From CAZFLD01 sp964519835 (lineage in GTDB: Bacteria > Spirochaetota > Spirochaetia > DSM-27196 > CAZFLD01): DNA of 12,447 nt. The translations under genes were made by a program, and so were the position numbers. Of this stretch, positions 1 through 6,358 are shown piece after piece. The stretch is from contig CAZFLD010000102.1 in assembly GCA_964519835.1 (NCBI GenBank), forward strand, positions 1-12,447. Direction: 5' to 3'. A model generated the notes under the pieces. It was not told where the DNA came from. It did not search any database and saw nothing but the letters and a program-made list of their open reading frames with translations. Each line of letters starts with the position of its first letter. Position 1 is the first letter of the stretch.

Positions 1-101
1 TTAGGAGCAGGACCGATAGGATACGGGACCGCCTGCGCTTGTCCGGGTCCACTAACCGGTCGCACGGTTCCGCCAGCGAATCTTTTAAACGACCAAAAAC
101 A

Positions 102-144
102 CCAATTCTTCCAGTCACCACCCTATACTAGCATACGGAATTGG
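102..144 (-). terminator. weak inverted repeat downstream of the small unknown gene
   Basis: CCAATTC at 102-108 and GAATTGG at 138-144 form a perfect 7-base inverted repeat with a loop of 29 bases. In the minus-strand direction the second arm is followed by a T-rich stretch (TGTTTTTGG, then TTTAAAAG). The long loop and AT-rich stem make a working terminator doubtful. The rest of 1-159 shows nothing I can assign. Confidence 0.25.
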
Positions 145-159
145 AAAGGTACAGGCAGC

Positions 160-510
160 CTATTTGAACGACTCGAGGAGCACGGCACCTTGTTTGTCGT
201 CCCATTCGCCGGCCAGACGGATACTCTCCGAGCCGAACGGGATTTTGAAATGCCGGAGGAAGCCAATGGCGCTGACCTGCGGCTGTGTATCCGTGCTCCG
301 AATGGGATGAGCATTTGCCGCCTTGTTGTTCGCAGGCTTAAGTCCAATCCGCTGTGACTGACTATCGTACAGAAAGACAATGTGATCCTTACCCTTAAAA
401 TGCCGTTCATAACATGCCCGACTCAAACGGATGGTCCCCTGCTTTCCTATGCTCGCAAACACGCCGCTCTGCCGCTCACGTGGTTTCCCTTGAAACTCTA
501 CAAATGCCAT
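160..510 (-). CDS. small protein of unknown function, about 116 aa
   Basis: I do not recognise this protein. It is soluble, basic in its first half, and has no signal peptide or membrane segment. Residues about 15-60 carry a segment GTIRLSRACYERHF followed by IVFLYDSQSQRIGLKP, which looks like a short beta-rich module of the kind seen in small AbrB-like or regulatory proteins; that comparison is only an impression. ATG at 510 is chosen over GTG at 513 because GAGGAG (517-522) lies 6 bases upstream of the ATG but only 3 from the GTG. The gene follows galM on the same strand after about 80 bases, and that gap contains its own plausible promoter. The reading frame is less GC-rich than its neighbours, which could mean acquisition by transfer. 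Certainty that it is a real gene is moderate to good; its function is unknown. Confidence 0.7.
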   Translation of the reverse strand: MAFVEFQGKPRERQSGVFASIGKQGTIRLSRACYERHFKGKDHIVFLYDSQSQRIGLKPANNKAANAHPIRSTDTQPQVSAIGFLRHFKIPFGSESIRLAGEWDDKQGAVLLESFK

Positions 511-539
511 CACGCACTCCTCAATTTGATCTTATGGAA

Positions 540-568
540 ACTGTAAGCCCTGCATCTTGGAAAGGCAA
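540..568 (-). promoter_or_regulatory. putative sigma-70-type promoter of the small unknown gene
   Basis: Reading the minus strand, TTGCCT (positions 568-563, four of six matches to TTGACA) is followed after 17 bases by TACAGT (545-540, four of six to TATAAT). The predicted transcript would start near 533, leaving about 22 bases of leader that carry GAGGAG before the ATG at 510. The match is by eye only. Confidence 0.4.
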
Positions 569-590
569 TCACAATTTGGGAAGAATACGC

Positions 591-1640
591 CTACAGATAA
601 AAACGGTGCTCGGTTGCCTGTCGGAATACCTCTCCAGGACGTAGAACGATCGAGGGGAACTCATGGTGGTGCACCGCATCCGGCAGAAACTGAGTTTCAA
701 GGCACATCGCTTCGCGCAGAGCAAACTGCCTTCCGAGAATCTCCGGCGAATCCGGGAGCATGTTGCCCGAATAAAACTGCACACCGGGGCAGCTTGTCCA
801 AACTTCCATGCTCAACGAACGGTCGCGAGGCCTTAGAGTCGCCATAGGGCGAAGCTCCGGGTCGGGCCCGGCGTCCAGCCCGGCAGCGGAGCCGGCTTTC
901 TCTTCTGCAACCACATAACAGTGATCGTATCCGTTTGCTACCTCCGAGATTCTCTCACCTACGGCGTGCGGTGTAGAGAAATCCATCGGTCCCGTTGCAG
1001 GAAGAATCCGGCCGGTGGGGATAAGGTTCGGACCAAGCTCCAGGTAGCGATCCACGAATAGCTGCAGCTCGTGGTCGAGGATCGTCGGTGAGTCGTCCAG
1101 CTTCCAGTACGTGTGGTTTGTAAGGTTGACAATGGTAGGCGCATCAGATTCGGCTTGGTAGTCGAGACGAAGCACGCCTCTATCGGTCAACCCCACTGTT
1201 ACCTGCACATCGAGGTTGCCGGGGTAGCCTTCTTCACCGTCGTCACTGCGTCGCCTAAAACAAACGGCCGCACCGTCACTCGCCTCCAGAAGCTTCCAGT
1301 CCCAGAGTCGCCTGTGAAAGCCGCCGGAGCCGCCGTGAAGATGGTTTTCTCCTTGGTTCTTCTCGAGCCTATACTCCTCGCCATCGAGCTCGAAGACCCC
1401 GCCTGCAATGCGGTTGGCCACCCGCCCAACGGTAACGCCAAAGAATGGGTGATTCGCGAGATACCCGTCGAGAGAGGCAAAATTGAGTGTGATTTCGCCC
1501 CTATCCGGGAGACGGACCGACTGCAAACATGCGCCGTACGGGATTACAGAGATCACGACGCCGTTTTTGGCGCTCATCGTAATACGAGGAACTTCATTGC
1601 CGTCGTCGAGGCGGCCGAACGCTGACTGTGTTACCTGCAT
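591..1640 (-). CDS. galM: aldose 1-epimerase (mutarotase)
   Basis: Interconverts the alpha and beta anomers of aldoses such as galactose and glucose in the cytosol, feeding the Leloir pathway. The protein is 349 aa, the usual length, and spans the whole beta-sandwich family fold. Numbering from ATG 1640, visible motifs are GRVANRI near 72, NHLHGG with catalytic-type His102, NLTNHTYW with His176, YDHCY with Asp239, and CLETQ with the general-base Glu315, followed by HHHEFPS and LRPGE at the C-terminus. ATG at 1640 is preferred to the in-frame GTG at 1649 because MQVTQSAFGRLDDG aligns with the usual GalM N-terminus. Neither start has a Shine-Dalgarno sequence. A low-complexity Gly/Ala/Asp/Pro stretch at about 247-266 looks like a surface-loop expansion. 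No other galactose gene lies nearby. Identity is secure. Confidence 0.93.
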   Translation of the reverse strand: MQVTQSAFGRLDDGNEVPRITMSAKNGVVISVIPYGACLQSVRLPDRGEITLNFASLDGYLANHPFFGVTVGRVANRIAGGVFELDGEEYRLEKNQGENHLHGGSGGFHRRLWDWKLLEASDGAAVCFRRRSDDGEEGYPGNLDVQVTVGLTDRGVLRLDYQAESDAPTIVNLTNHTYWKLDDSPTILDHELQLFVDRYLELGPNLIPTGRILPATGPMDFSTPHAVGERISEVANGYDHCYVVAEEKAGSAAGLDAGPDPELRPMATLRPRDRSLSMEVWTSCPGVQFYSGNMLPDSPEILGRQFALREAMCLETQFLPDAVHHHEFPSIVLRPGEVFRQATEHRFYL

Positions 1641-1658
1641 GGAAGCCACTGTAACACG

Positions 1659-1664
1659 CTTATA
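1659..1664 (-). promoter_or_regulatory. putative -10 element for galM
   Basis: The minus strand reads TATAAG at 1664-1659 (five of six to TATAAT), which would start transcription near 1652, only 3 bases before GTG 1649 and 12 before ATG 1640. No convincing -35 lies 16-18 bases further up (best is GTGTCG, three of six). It sits directly against the divergent promoter of the gene at 1719. Confidence 0.35.
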
Positions 1665-1669
1665 CGGAG

Positions 1670-1698
1670 CTGAAAAACTGACGACACTAAAGTATACT
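1670..1698 (+). promoter_or_regulatory. putative promoter of the envelope gene pair
   Basis: CTGAAA (1670-1675, four of six) and TATACT (1693-1698, five of six) are separated by exactly 17 bases. The predicted start near 1705 would give a very short leader made up almost entirely of the AGGAG ribosome site (GAGGAG at 1704-1709). The promoter faces away from the galM -10 only 6 bases to its left. Confidence 0.5.
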
Positions 1699-1718
1699 CG
1701 TGCGAGGAGTTTTGTTTG

Positions 1719-2324
1719 GTGCGAGCAGTATCGATTGCCCTGATGTTTTTAGTTGTACCCGTGATGTTTCTTGCCGCCGGAGGAGCTGTGGAGTCCGACG
1801 CCGGCGAGGTCGATAGCGATTCCCAGCCCCCTGGTGAGGACACAACGCCCGTCCCGGCAATTCCCGCGGATGACACAGAGGCGCCGGACTCCCAAGGGGA
1901 CAATAGCGCGGCAACGGACGGCGAATCGGAAACCGAAGAACTGACAATCGAAGAAGAGGCCCTTCGGGTGTACAAGATCAGCAACATGATTGCCGGTACG
2001 ATCTTCAACATCGGCGGCATCGTCTTTGTTGTAGAATCGGGCAGCCGCTACACAACCGAGGTCGAGCCGGCCTGGATGCGGTACAACGAACGCACAGCCG
2101 GGACGGCGGATGAGTTTGCCACGGCATACGACGAATACACCAACGAGTACAACACGTACCTCTTGCATATGTTTACCGGCGTGGGCTTGGGTTCGCTCGG
2201 CGTGATTTTTACCCTCATTGGAATGCTCGCGACCGAACCGCCGCCTGGATACGCCGGGGAGCCTGAGCCACCCGTGGACGTATCTGTTAACAACCAAGGG
2301 CTTATGGTCCGCGTGAGGTACTAG
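1719..2324 (+). CDS. exported membrane protein with acidic linker and two hydrophobic segments, function unknown
   Basis: I do not recognise the family. The roughly 201-residue product has a hydrophobic N-terminus (about 3-24) that looks like a signal peptide or anchor. A strongly acidic, Pro/Ser/Thr-rich and probably disordered stretch follows to about 82. Two hydrophobic helices lie near 88-108 and 150-171, separated by a Tyr-rich segment with repeated Y-x(2-6)-Y spacing (SRYTTEVEPAW, then TAYDEYTNEYNTY). The end (QGLMVRVRY) alternates polar and non-polar residues and finishes in an aromatic, as many envelope proteins do. TTG 1716 and GTG 1719 are both possible starts: GAGGAG at 1704-1709 is 6 or 9 bases away. 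The lipoprotein gene starts 9 bases after its stop, so the two are probably cotranscribed. An envelope role is inferred from topology only. Confidence 0.75.
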   Translation: MRAVSIALMFLVVPVMFLAAGGAVESDAGEVDSDSQPPGEDTTPVPAIPADDTEAPDSQGDNSAATDGESETEELTIEEEALRVYKISNMIAGTIFNIGGIVFVVESGSRYTTEVEPAWMRYNERTAGTADEFATAYDEYTNEYNTYLLHMFTGVGLGSLGVIFTLIGMLATEPPPGYAGEPEPPVDVSVNNQGLMVRVRY

Positions 2325-2333
2325 GAGCCGCAG

Positions 2334-2780
2334 ATGAAAGCCACACAAATTGTCGCTGCCGCAACGCTGCTCTCTCTGCTTCTTGTCCTTGGGGCGTGTG
2401 ACCTAATCGGCCTCTCGGCAAATGAGCGCGCCAATCCAAACGATCCGGGAGGAGGAACGGCTTTGACGGGCGCCGTGGTGAGTTGGGTAGAACCAAACAA
2501 CGGCGACACCGACGTGTCGGTCAACACCACCGTAAGAGTCTGGTTTTTCAACGCGATGTCCACCGGCGCGACTAACGGCGCGTTCTCCGTGGCAACATCC
2601 GACGGCACGGCGATCGAGGGGAGCATTACCTGGAACAACGATTCCACGGAGCTTACCTTTACCCCCTCATCCGCCCTGTCTTCAGAAAGCTCTTACGCGG
2701 TCACCGTCGGCACCGGTGCAACGGCCTCGAATGACGATACGTTAGACAACGCGTTTACTGCGACGTTTCAGACCGAGTAA
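2334..2780 (+). CDS. lipoprotein with one bacterial Ig-like (Big_5-type) domain
   Basis: The 148-residue product starts with a lipoprotein signal peptide: Lys2, a hydrophobic core, and the lipobox LGAC with the lipidated Cys at residue 22. After a Gly/Pro/Asn-rich spacer, residues about 47-148 form a single Ig-like domain of the Big_5/SbsA type, recognisable from VEPNNGDTDVSVNTTVRVWF, the FNAMS turn, LTFTPSSALSSESSYAVTV and the terminal F-x-T strand. Such domains are adhesive or structural modules, usually part of larger surface proteins; here the domain stands alone. Position +2 after the Cys is Asp, which in E. coli marks inner-membrane retention, although sorting rules differ in other phyla. 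ATG 2334 is set by AGGAG (2323-2327) overlapping the previous stop. The gene overlaps the convergent acetyltransferase gene by 13 bases. Confidence 0.82.
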   Translation: MKATQIVAAATLLSLLLVLGACDLIGLSANERANPNDPGGGTALTGAVVSWVEPNNGDTDVSVNTTVRVWFFNAMSTGATNGAFSVATSDGTAIEGSITWNNDSTELTFTPSSALSSESSYAVTVGTGATASNDDTLDNAFTATFQTE

Positions 2781-3895
2781 TCCTTTTTGTAAATTCGGTG
2801 CGTCTTGGTGATGTTCGCACCGAGGTTCTTGAGATCCCGTAGCATCAATGTCGTCTCGCCGGCCACCTGCACAATCTCCGCGCTCGTGAAGCCGCGGGAC
2901 CGCACGGTCTTTGCCAGCTCCGAGTACAAAAGAGCATTGCCACCCCTGCGCTGATACTCCGGCAAAATGCCCATACCGTTAAAAAGCACGCGGGGCGCGC
3001 GCCTAAACGAGAGCAGCAATCGTACTATGGCGACCGGAGTCAGGCGACCTCGGTTTTTTCTCAGTGTCTCCGACACGTCCGGAAATGCAAACAAAAAGCC
3101 GACGATGTTGTCTTCGCAGCGCAGCACCTTGATAAGTCTTGGATCGGCCACGGTGAGCAATTCGTTGGCCACGACATCGAGCTCCGCCTGCGAGAGAGGA
3201 TAGTCCTCGATGTGGTCGGCGAGCGTATGGTTGTACAGTGCCTGGATGTCGGGCACGGCGGCTCGAAGCGCTCGCTTGTTGCGAAAACCTTGCACCAAAA
3301 TGCGGCTTCGCTTAGCGGCAATCTCCGCGACCCGGGAGATCCGGTCGGGCAGTTGCAGCTCGCCGGGTGGAAACTCTGCCGAGTACAAGTCGACAAGTGG
3401 CGTGAAACCGATGTCTTCGAGAAAGTGGGCATAGTAAGGGTGGTTGTAGCGCATCATGGTCATGGCGGCTCGGCGTTCAAAACCGTCGACGAGTACGCCA
3501 CTGCCCGAGGTTCCGCCGAACATCATCGGTCCCCGGATTTCATTCATTCCACGCGCCCGCGCCCAGTCCTCCGCCGTGGAGAAAAACAGACGAACGGCGG
3601 CGCTGTCCTTCGCCGCGTCGAAATAGTAGAAGGATACGCACGCGAGCCCATGGGCACGATTGTATACATCGTTTATGACCACCGCGCCGCGAACAACGGG
3701 CGTAATGCCCCGCCGAACCACAAAAAACTCCGCCGTGGCATGGTCGAAAATCGGGTGCCGGCGCCGAATCACCTGCCGGAGATCGGATCGAAACTCGGGC
3801 ACCCACTGCGGCGTGTTGTGATAGATACGATGTGGCACGGACAGAAAGTCACGAACGTCCCTCGATGAGGAGACAACGTCGATGCTCAGGCTCAT
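2768..3895 (-). CDS. GNAT-superfamily N-acetyltransferase-like protein, 375 aa
   Basis: A full-length member of a conserved family of 370-390 aa proteins with a GNAT fold; substrates of this family are not known to me. The N-terminal half shows the family signature: Y-x3-P-x-WVPEF (25-35), the RGPMMFGG block (121-128), GVLVDGFE (133-140) and YNHPYYAHFLEDIGF (150-164). The C-terminal GNAT part has the acetyl-CoA pyrophosphate loop NGMGILPEYQRRGGNALL at about 306-323, and ends with a strand-helix-strand region and the RIYKKDY terminus. There is no signal peptide, so it is cytosolic. ATG 3895 has no clear Shine-Dalgarno sequence, but the minus strand carries TATACT (3909-3904) 8 bases before the start, suggesting a near-leaderless transcript. 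It is divergent from the ABC operon, so shared control is possible. The fold is confident; the substrate is unknown. Confidence 0.85.
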   Translation of the reverse strand: MSLSIDVVSSSRDVRDFLSVPHRIYHNTPQWVPEFRSDLRQVIRRRHPIFDHATAEFFVVRRGITPVVRGAVVINDVYNRAHGLACVSFYYFDAAKDSAAVRLFFSTAEDWARARGMNEIRGPMMFGGTSGSGVLVDGFERRAAMTMMRYNHPYYAHFLEDIGFTPLVDLYSAEFPPGELQLPDRISRVAEIAAKRSRILVQGFRNKRALRAAVPDIQALYNHTLADHIEDYPLSQAELDVVANELLTVADPRLIKVLRCEDNIVGFLFAFPDVSETLRKNRGRLTPVAIVRLLLSFRRAPRVLFNGMGILPEYQRRGGNALLYSELAKTVRSRGFTSAEIVQVAGETTLMLRDLKNLGANITKTHRIYKKDYSV

Positions 3896-3903
3896 ATCTC
3901 ACG

Positions 3904-3909
3904 AGTATA
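3904..3909 (-). promoter_or_regulatory. putative -10 element of the acetyltransferase gene
   Basis: The minus strand reads TATACT at 3909-3904 (five of six to TATAAT), placing +1 near 3897, two bases before the ATG. I see no acceptable -35 at 16-18 bases spacing, so the promoter may be activator-dependent or may not be real. Confidence 0.35.
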
Positions 3910-3928
3910 CACAAGCGGCTCAACAACG

Positions 3929-3957
3929 ATGACCAATGTGATGCTTTAGTCTACAAT
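3929..3957 (+). promoter_or_regulatory. putative promoter of the ABC transporter operon
   Basis: ATGACC (3929-3934, four of six to TTGACA) and TACAAT (3952-3957, five of six to TATAAT) are separated by 17 bases. The predicted +1 near 3964 falls 3 bases before GTG 3967, in agreement with that start and with a near-leaderless mRNA. Confidence 0.5.
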
Positions 3958-3966
3958 AACCGGCCC

Positions 3967-4635
3967 GTGCTGCGCTTTGATCAAGTGTCCCGCTTTTACC
4001 AGGTCGGCCCTGAACGTATCGCCGCGATAAGCGACCTGAGCTTTGAGCTTCCCGCCGGCGAAGCCGCATGTGTTGTCGGCCCATCCGGGTCCGGGAAAAC
4101 TACCGTCCTCAACCTTGCAGGCTGCATGGATAGACCCGACGCGGGTGTTGTCTACCTCGGGGACCTATCCGTCGGGGACCTCCCAACGTCGGAGCGAACC
4201 CAATTGCGCCGGCGAAAGATCGGATTTGTATTCCAGGCCTTTCACCTCCTTCCGGGATTAAGTGTCCTCGAGAATGTTCTGCTCCCACTTTCCCTCATTC
4301 GAGTCGATCCCGCTGAAGCACATCGACGGGCCAAGGAGGTTCTCGAAGCGCTCGAGATCGACGCCCTATCGCACCGGCAGCAGTCGGAGCTCTCGTCGGG
4401 TCAGAGACAACGGGTAGCGGTAGCGCGGGCTGTAGCAAAGTCGCCGGAGCTTATCGTTGCGGACGAGCCTACGGGAAACCTCGACGCCGAGGCGGCCGAA
4501 GCCCTGATCGATCTCCTGCTCGCCGTCACAATACGATCGGGGTCGAGTCTGCTTGTTGCCACCCACGATCCCCGGGTCGTCGAGCGGCTGCCGAATCGCT
4601 TGGATCTATCAAAAGCGGGAGGCTCCTCGGAGTGA
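3967..4635 (+). CDS. ABC transporter ATPase of LolD/MacB type
   Basis: ATP-hydrolysing subunit of an FtsX-type ABC system; relatives extract lipoproteins or other substrates from the outer face of the inner membrane. From GTG 3967 it is 222 aa, the usual LolD size. Seen in order: Walker A GPSGSGKTT (38-46), Q-loop Gln90 in FVFQ, signature LSSGQ (142-146; the common form is LSGGQ), Walker B LIVADEP with Asp166 and Glu167, D-loop NLD and switch His200. The frame stays open upstream to ATG 3832, but that would overlap the divergent gene by 64 bases, and the family N-terminus begins at VLRFDQVSRFYQ. No Shine-Dalgarno sequence precedes GTG 3967; a promoter places +1 beside it. The stop overlaps the next start as GTGA. 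The substrate is unproven: lolD is the nearest label, but a different exporter role is possible. Confidence 0.88.
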   Translation: MLRFDQVSRFYQVGPERIAAISDLSFELPAGEAACVVGPSGSGKTTVLNLAGCMDRPDAGVVYLGDLSVGDLPTSERTQLRRRKIGFVFQAFHLLPGLSVLENVLLPLSLIRVDPAEAHRRAKEVLEALEIDALSHRQQSELSSGQRQRVAVARAVAKSPELIVADEPTGNLDAEAAEALIDLLLAVTIRSGSSLLVATHDPRVVERLPNRLDLSKAGGSSE

Positions 4636-5726
4636 ACAGACAAAGCGTCCCGGGACTCGGTGTGTGTCTGCTGCGCGCCCGCCCGGTGGCGGTGATTGTA
4701 GCCGCGTTGATAAGCGCGGCCGCCGCGGGCCTGGCCTCCGGTGCCCAGGGTATGCTCTTGGCGTGGGAGCAGCAGCTAAACAGCTTTGTGAACGACATAG
4801 CTTACGGTGATGTGGTGGTACGTGGCGCAAACGGCGGATCGCTTGTTGAATTGGGGGATGCAATCTCCACCATGGAGACGCTGGGGTACGAGGCAAGCCC
4901 CCGGCTTCGGATGGAACCACACTCTTTGGACCACCAGGTCACGGTACTCGGGGTGGACACCGCGTCACCTGCAGAGCGCGCACGGCTCGAGCGGCACCTT
5001 AGTTTCGGCCGCCTACCGACCCACGGTGAGACCGGCTGGGCGCTTGTCTCTTCACCGGTGGCGGACAGCTTTGGGCTTGTTGTAGACAAGCAGACCGGCG
5101 CCACGGCGGGCACCGTCCTTGGTCGCACGGCGATAGGCGTGCTCGACATTCCGGACATCGGTCCGCTCTCGCGGATAGTTGTTGTCGACATTAAAGGGCT
5201 GTCTCCGCGCTTGCCGGAGGAGGCGCCGGGTCTCTTGGAGCTCGTGGTAGATGCGCCACGGAATGAATTCTCCGTGGCCTTTGATATCGAAGATCAGAGC
5301 GCCTACCAGGCCGCCTCTTGGCAAGACATGGACGGCGCCTACGACCGGGTCCGCGACCTTACAACCTTGTTTGTCTTTGTGTTTTTGGTACTGCTTGTGC
5401 TCGTTTATATAACGGTTGTGCGGGCCGTAGCCCGGGCGCTGGTAGAAGAAAAGGCAAAGAGCATCGCAATCCTACAAGCGTTGGGTGTCTTGGACGCCGA
5501 GATTCGAGGTGCTCTGACCTTTTTGGTTATGTCGTCGGTCGGCGCGGGTCTTGTCCTGGGTGTTGCCTTGGCCTGGATCCTTGCCGGCATGTTTCCAGGC
5601 AATCCCGCGGCCGTCTTGCTCCTACCACTGGGCACGGCCTTTGTGGTGACGCGAACCACGCTGCGCAAGAATCTCACTCCCGAGCCGGCCGATGTGTTGC
5701 GCCGGTTCGAGGGGGCGCCCACGTGA
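4632..5726 (+). CDS. FtsX/LolC-type ABC permease with full periplasmic domain
   Basis: Membrane subunit partnering the upstream ATPase. The 364-residue product has the standard topology: one N-terminal membrane helix (about 18-38), a periplasmic domain of about 200 residues (40-240), then three C-terminal helices (about 243-265, 293-320, 325-341). The cytoplasmic loop EEKAKSIAILQALGV (272-286) is the coupling segment that contacts the ATPase in FtsX/LolC/MacB proteins, and PEPADVLRRFE at the end is the usual family tail. The start is GTG 4632, overlapping the ATPase stop (GTGA) with a CGGAG site just upstream, so translation is probably coupled. The last helix is short. It differs from its operon partner at 5723 in having the periplasmic domain. 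Which ligand that domain binds cannot be read from the sequence. Confidence 0.85.
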   Translation: MNRQSVPGLGVCLLRARPVAVIVAALISAAAAGLASGAQGMLLAWEQQLNSFVNDIAYGDVVVRGANGGSLVELGDAISTMETLGYEASPRLRMEPHSLDHQVTVLGVDTASPAERARLERHLSFGRLPTHGETGWALVSSPVADSFGLVVDKQTGATAGTVLGRTAIGVLDIPDIGPLSRIVVVDIKGLSPRLPEEAPGLLELVVDAPRNEFSVAFDIEDQSAYQAASWQDMDGAYDRVRDLTTLFVFVFLVLLVLVYITVVRAVARALVEEKAKSIAILQALGVLDAEIRGALTFLVMSSVGAGLVLGVALAWILAGMFPGNPAAVLLLPLGTAFVVTRTTLRKNLTPEPADVLRRFEGAPT

Positions 5727-6355
5727 GTCTGTTTAGCCTCGCGCTTCGCGCCTTACGCAGGAACCTCCGGCGAAACGCCGCGTCGGCCGTGGTGGTGCTG
5801 GTGGTTGCGGCGGCGCTGACGCTCTCCTACGCGGTCTTTTCGGACGTGGCCGCAGGCGCTGCCGAGCGCGCGGTCGCGGACAACGTCGGTCAGGGAGGGA
5901 CCGGCAACACGCTCGACGCCGTTGGTCGCGGTTTTTTCGACCGCGTGGCCCTACCCTTTGCCACGCTGTTTATCGCACTGGCCGCCGTCTCGCTCGCGGG
6001 CACGCAGATCCTGGAGGTCTACCGTAGGCGGAGGGAGTTCGCGGTTCTATCAAGCCTGGGGTTCTCGAGACGGCAACTGTTTGGTCTGGTCATGATCGAG
6101 AGCGGGCTTGTTGCCGGCGCCGCGTCGCTTGCAGGGGCCTCGGCAGCGGGCCTGATAGCTAACTCCATCCTCACCGGAACGATAAACCCCACGATTCTCG
6201 GCGTCGATCTCAATCTACAAGTGGATTTTTCGCTTTCCGGTATCGAAATTGCACTGGCGGCAATCGGGATTACGGGGATCGTTTTGGTTTTTGCCCTGGC
6301 GCCGGCCATCCTCGTAACACAACTACAATTCGAATCTTTGTTAAGGGAGGGATAG
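5723..6355 (+). CDS. short FtsX-type ABC permease lacking most of the periplasmic domain
   Basis: The second membrane subunit of the operon is only 210 aa. Four hydrophobic helices are visible (about 20-42, 74-96, 120-146, 172-196), with the coupling motif RRRREFAVLSSLGFSRRQLF at 101-120, so the core FtsX transmembrane fold is present. The stretch between helices 1 and 2, where LolC/LolE/MacB relatives carry some 200 residues, is only about 30 residues, rich in Gly and Ala. The start is GTG 5723, overlapping the previous stop as GTGA. The same frame is open back to 5318, but that part lies inside the first permease and has no permease-like sequence. With no frameshift or stop in view, it appears to be a natural short form and not a pseudogene. 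It probably pairs with the full-size permease to make a lopsided heterodimer. Confidence 0.82.
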   Translation: MSLFSLALRALRRNLRRNAASAVVVLVVAAALTLSYAVFSDVAAGAAERAVADNVGQGGTGNTLDAVGRGFFDRVALPFATLFIALAAVSLAGTQILEVYRRRREFAVLSSLGFSRRQLFGLVMIESGLVAGAASLAGASAAGLIANSILTGTINPTILGVDLNLQVDFSLSGIEIALAAIGITGIVLVFALAPAILVTQLQFESLLREG

Positions 6356-6358
6356 GAT

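Noticed and set aside
1..357. Plus-strand frame 1 is open from the first base to a stop at 355-357, possibly the tail of an upstream gene.
   Set aside because: The translation is not protein-like (Pro/Gly/Thr-rich with no pattern), and most of it lies antisense to the better supported gene at 160-510.
1749..2348. A 199-codon open frame on the minus strand.
   Set aside because: It is antisense to the signal-peptide-bearing gene at 1719, which has a promoter and a ribosome site; the antisense product is His/Arg-rich with no domain.
3212..3868. A 218-codon open frame on the plus strand.
   Set aside because: It is antisense to the acetyltransferase gene, whose conserved motifs show which strand is coding.
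3832..3966. The ABC ATPase frame is open upstream to ATG 3832.
   Set aside because: This part overlaps the divergent acetyltransferase gene by 64 bases, bears no resemblance to the ATPase family, and lies before a better promoter and start at 3967.
5318..5722. The short permease frame is open back to 5318, which would give a 345-residue protein.
   Set aside because: That stretch lies wholly inside the first permease in another frame and translates to Arg/Gly/Cys-rich sequence without permease features; GTG 5723 overlapping the stop is the natural start.
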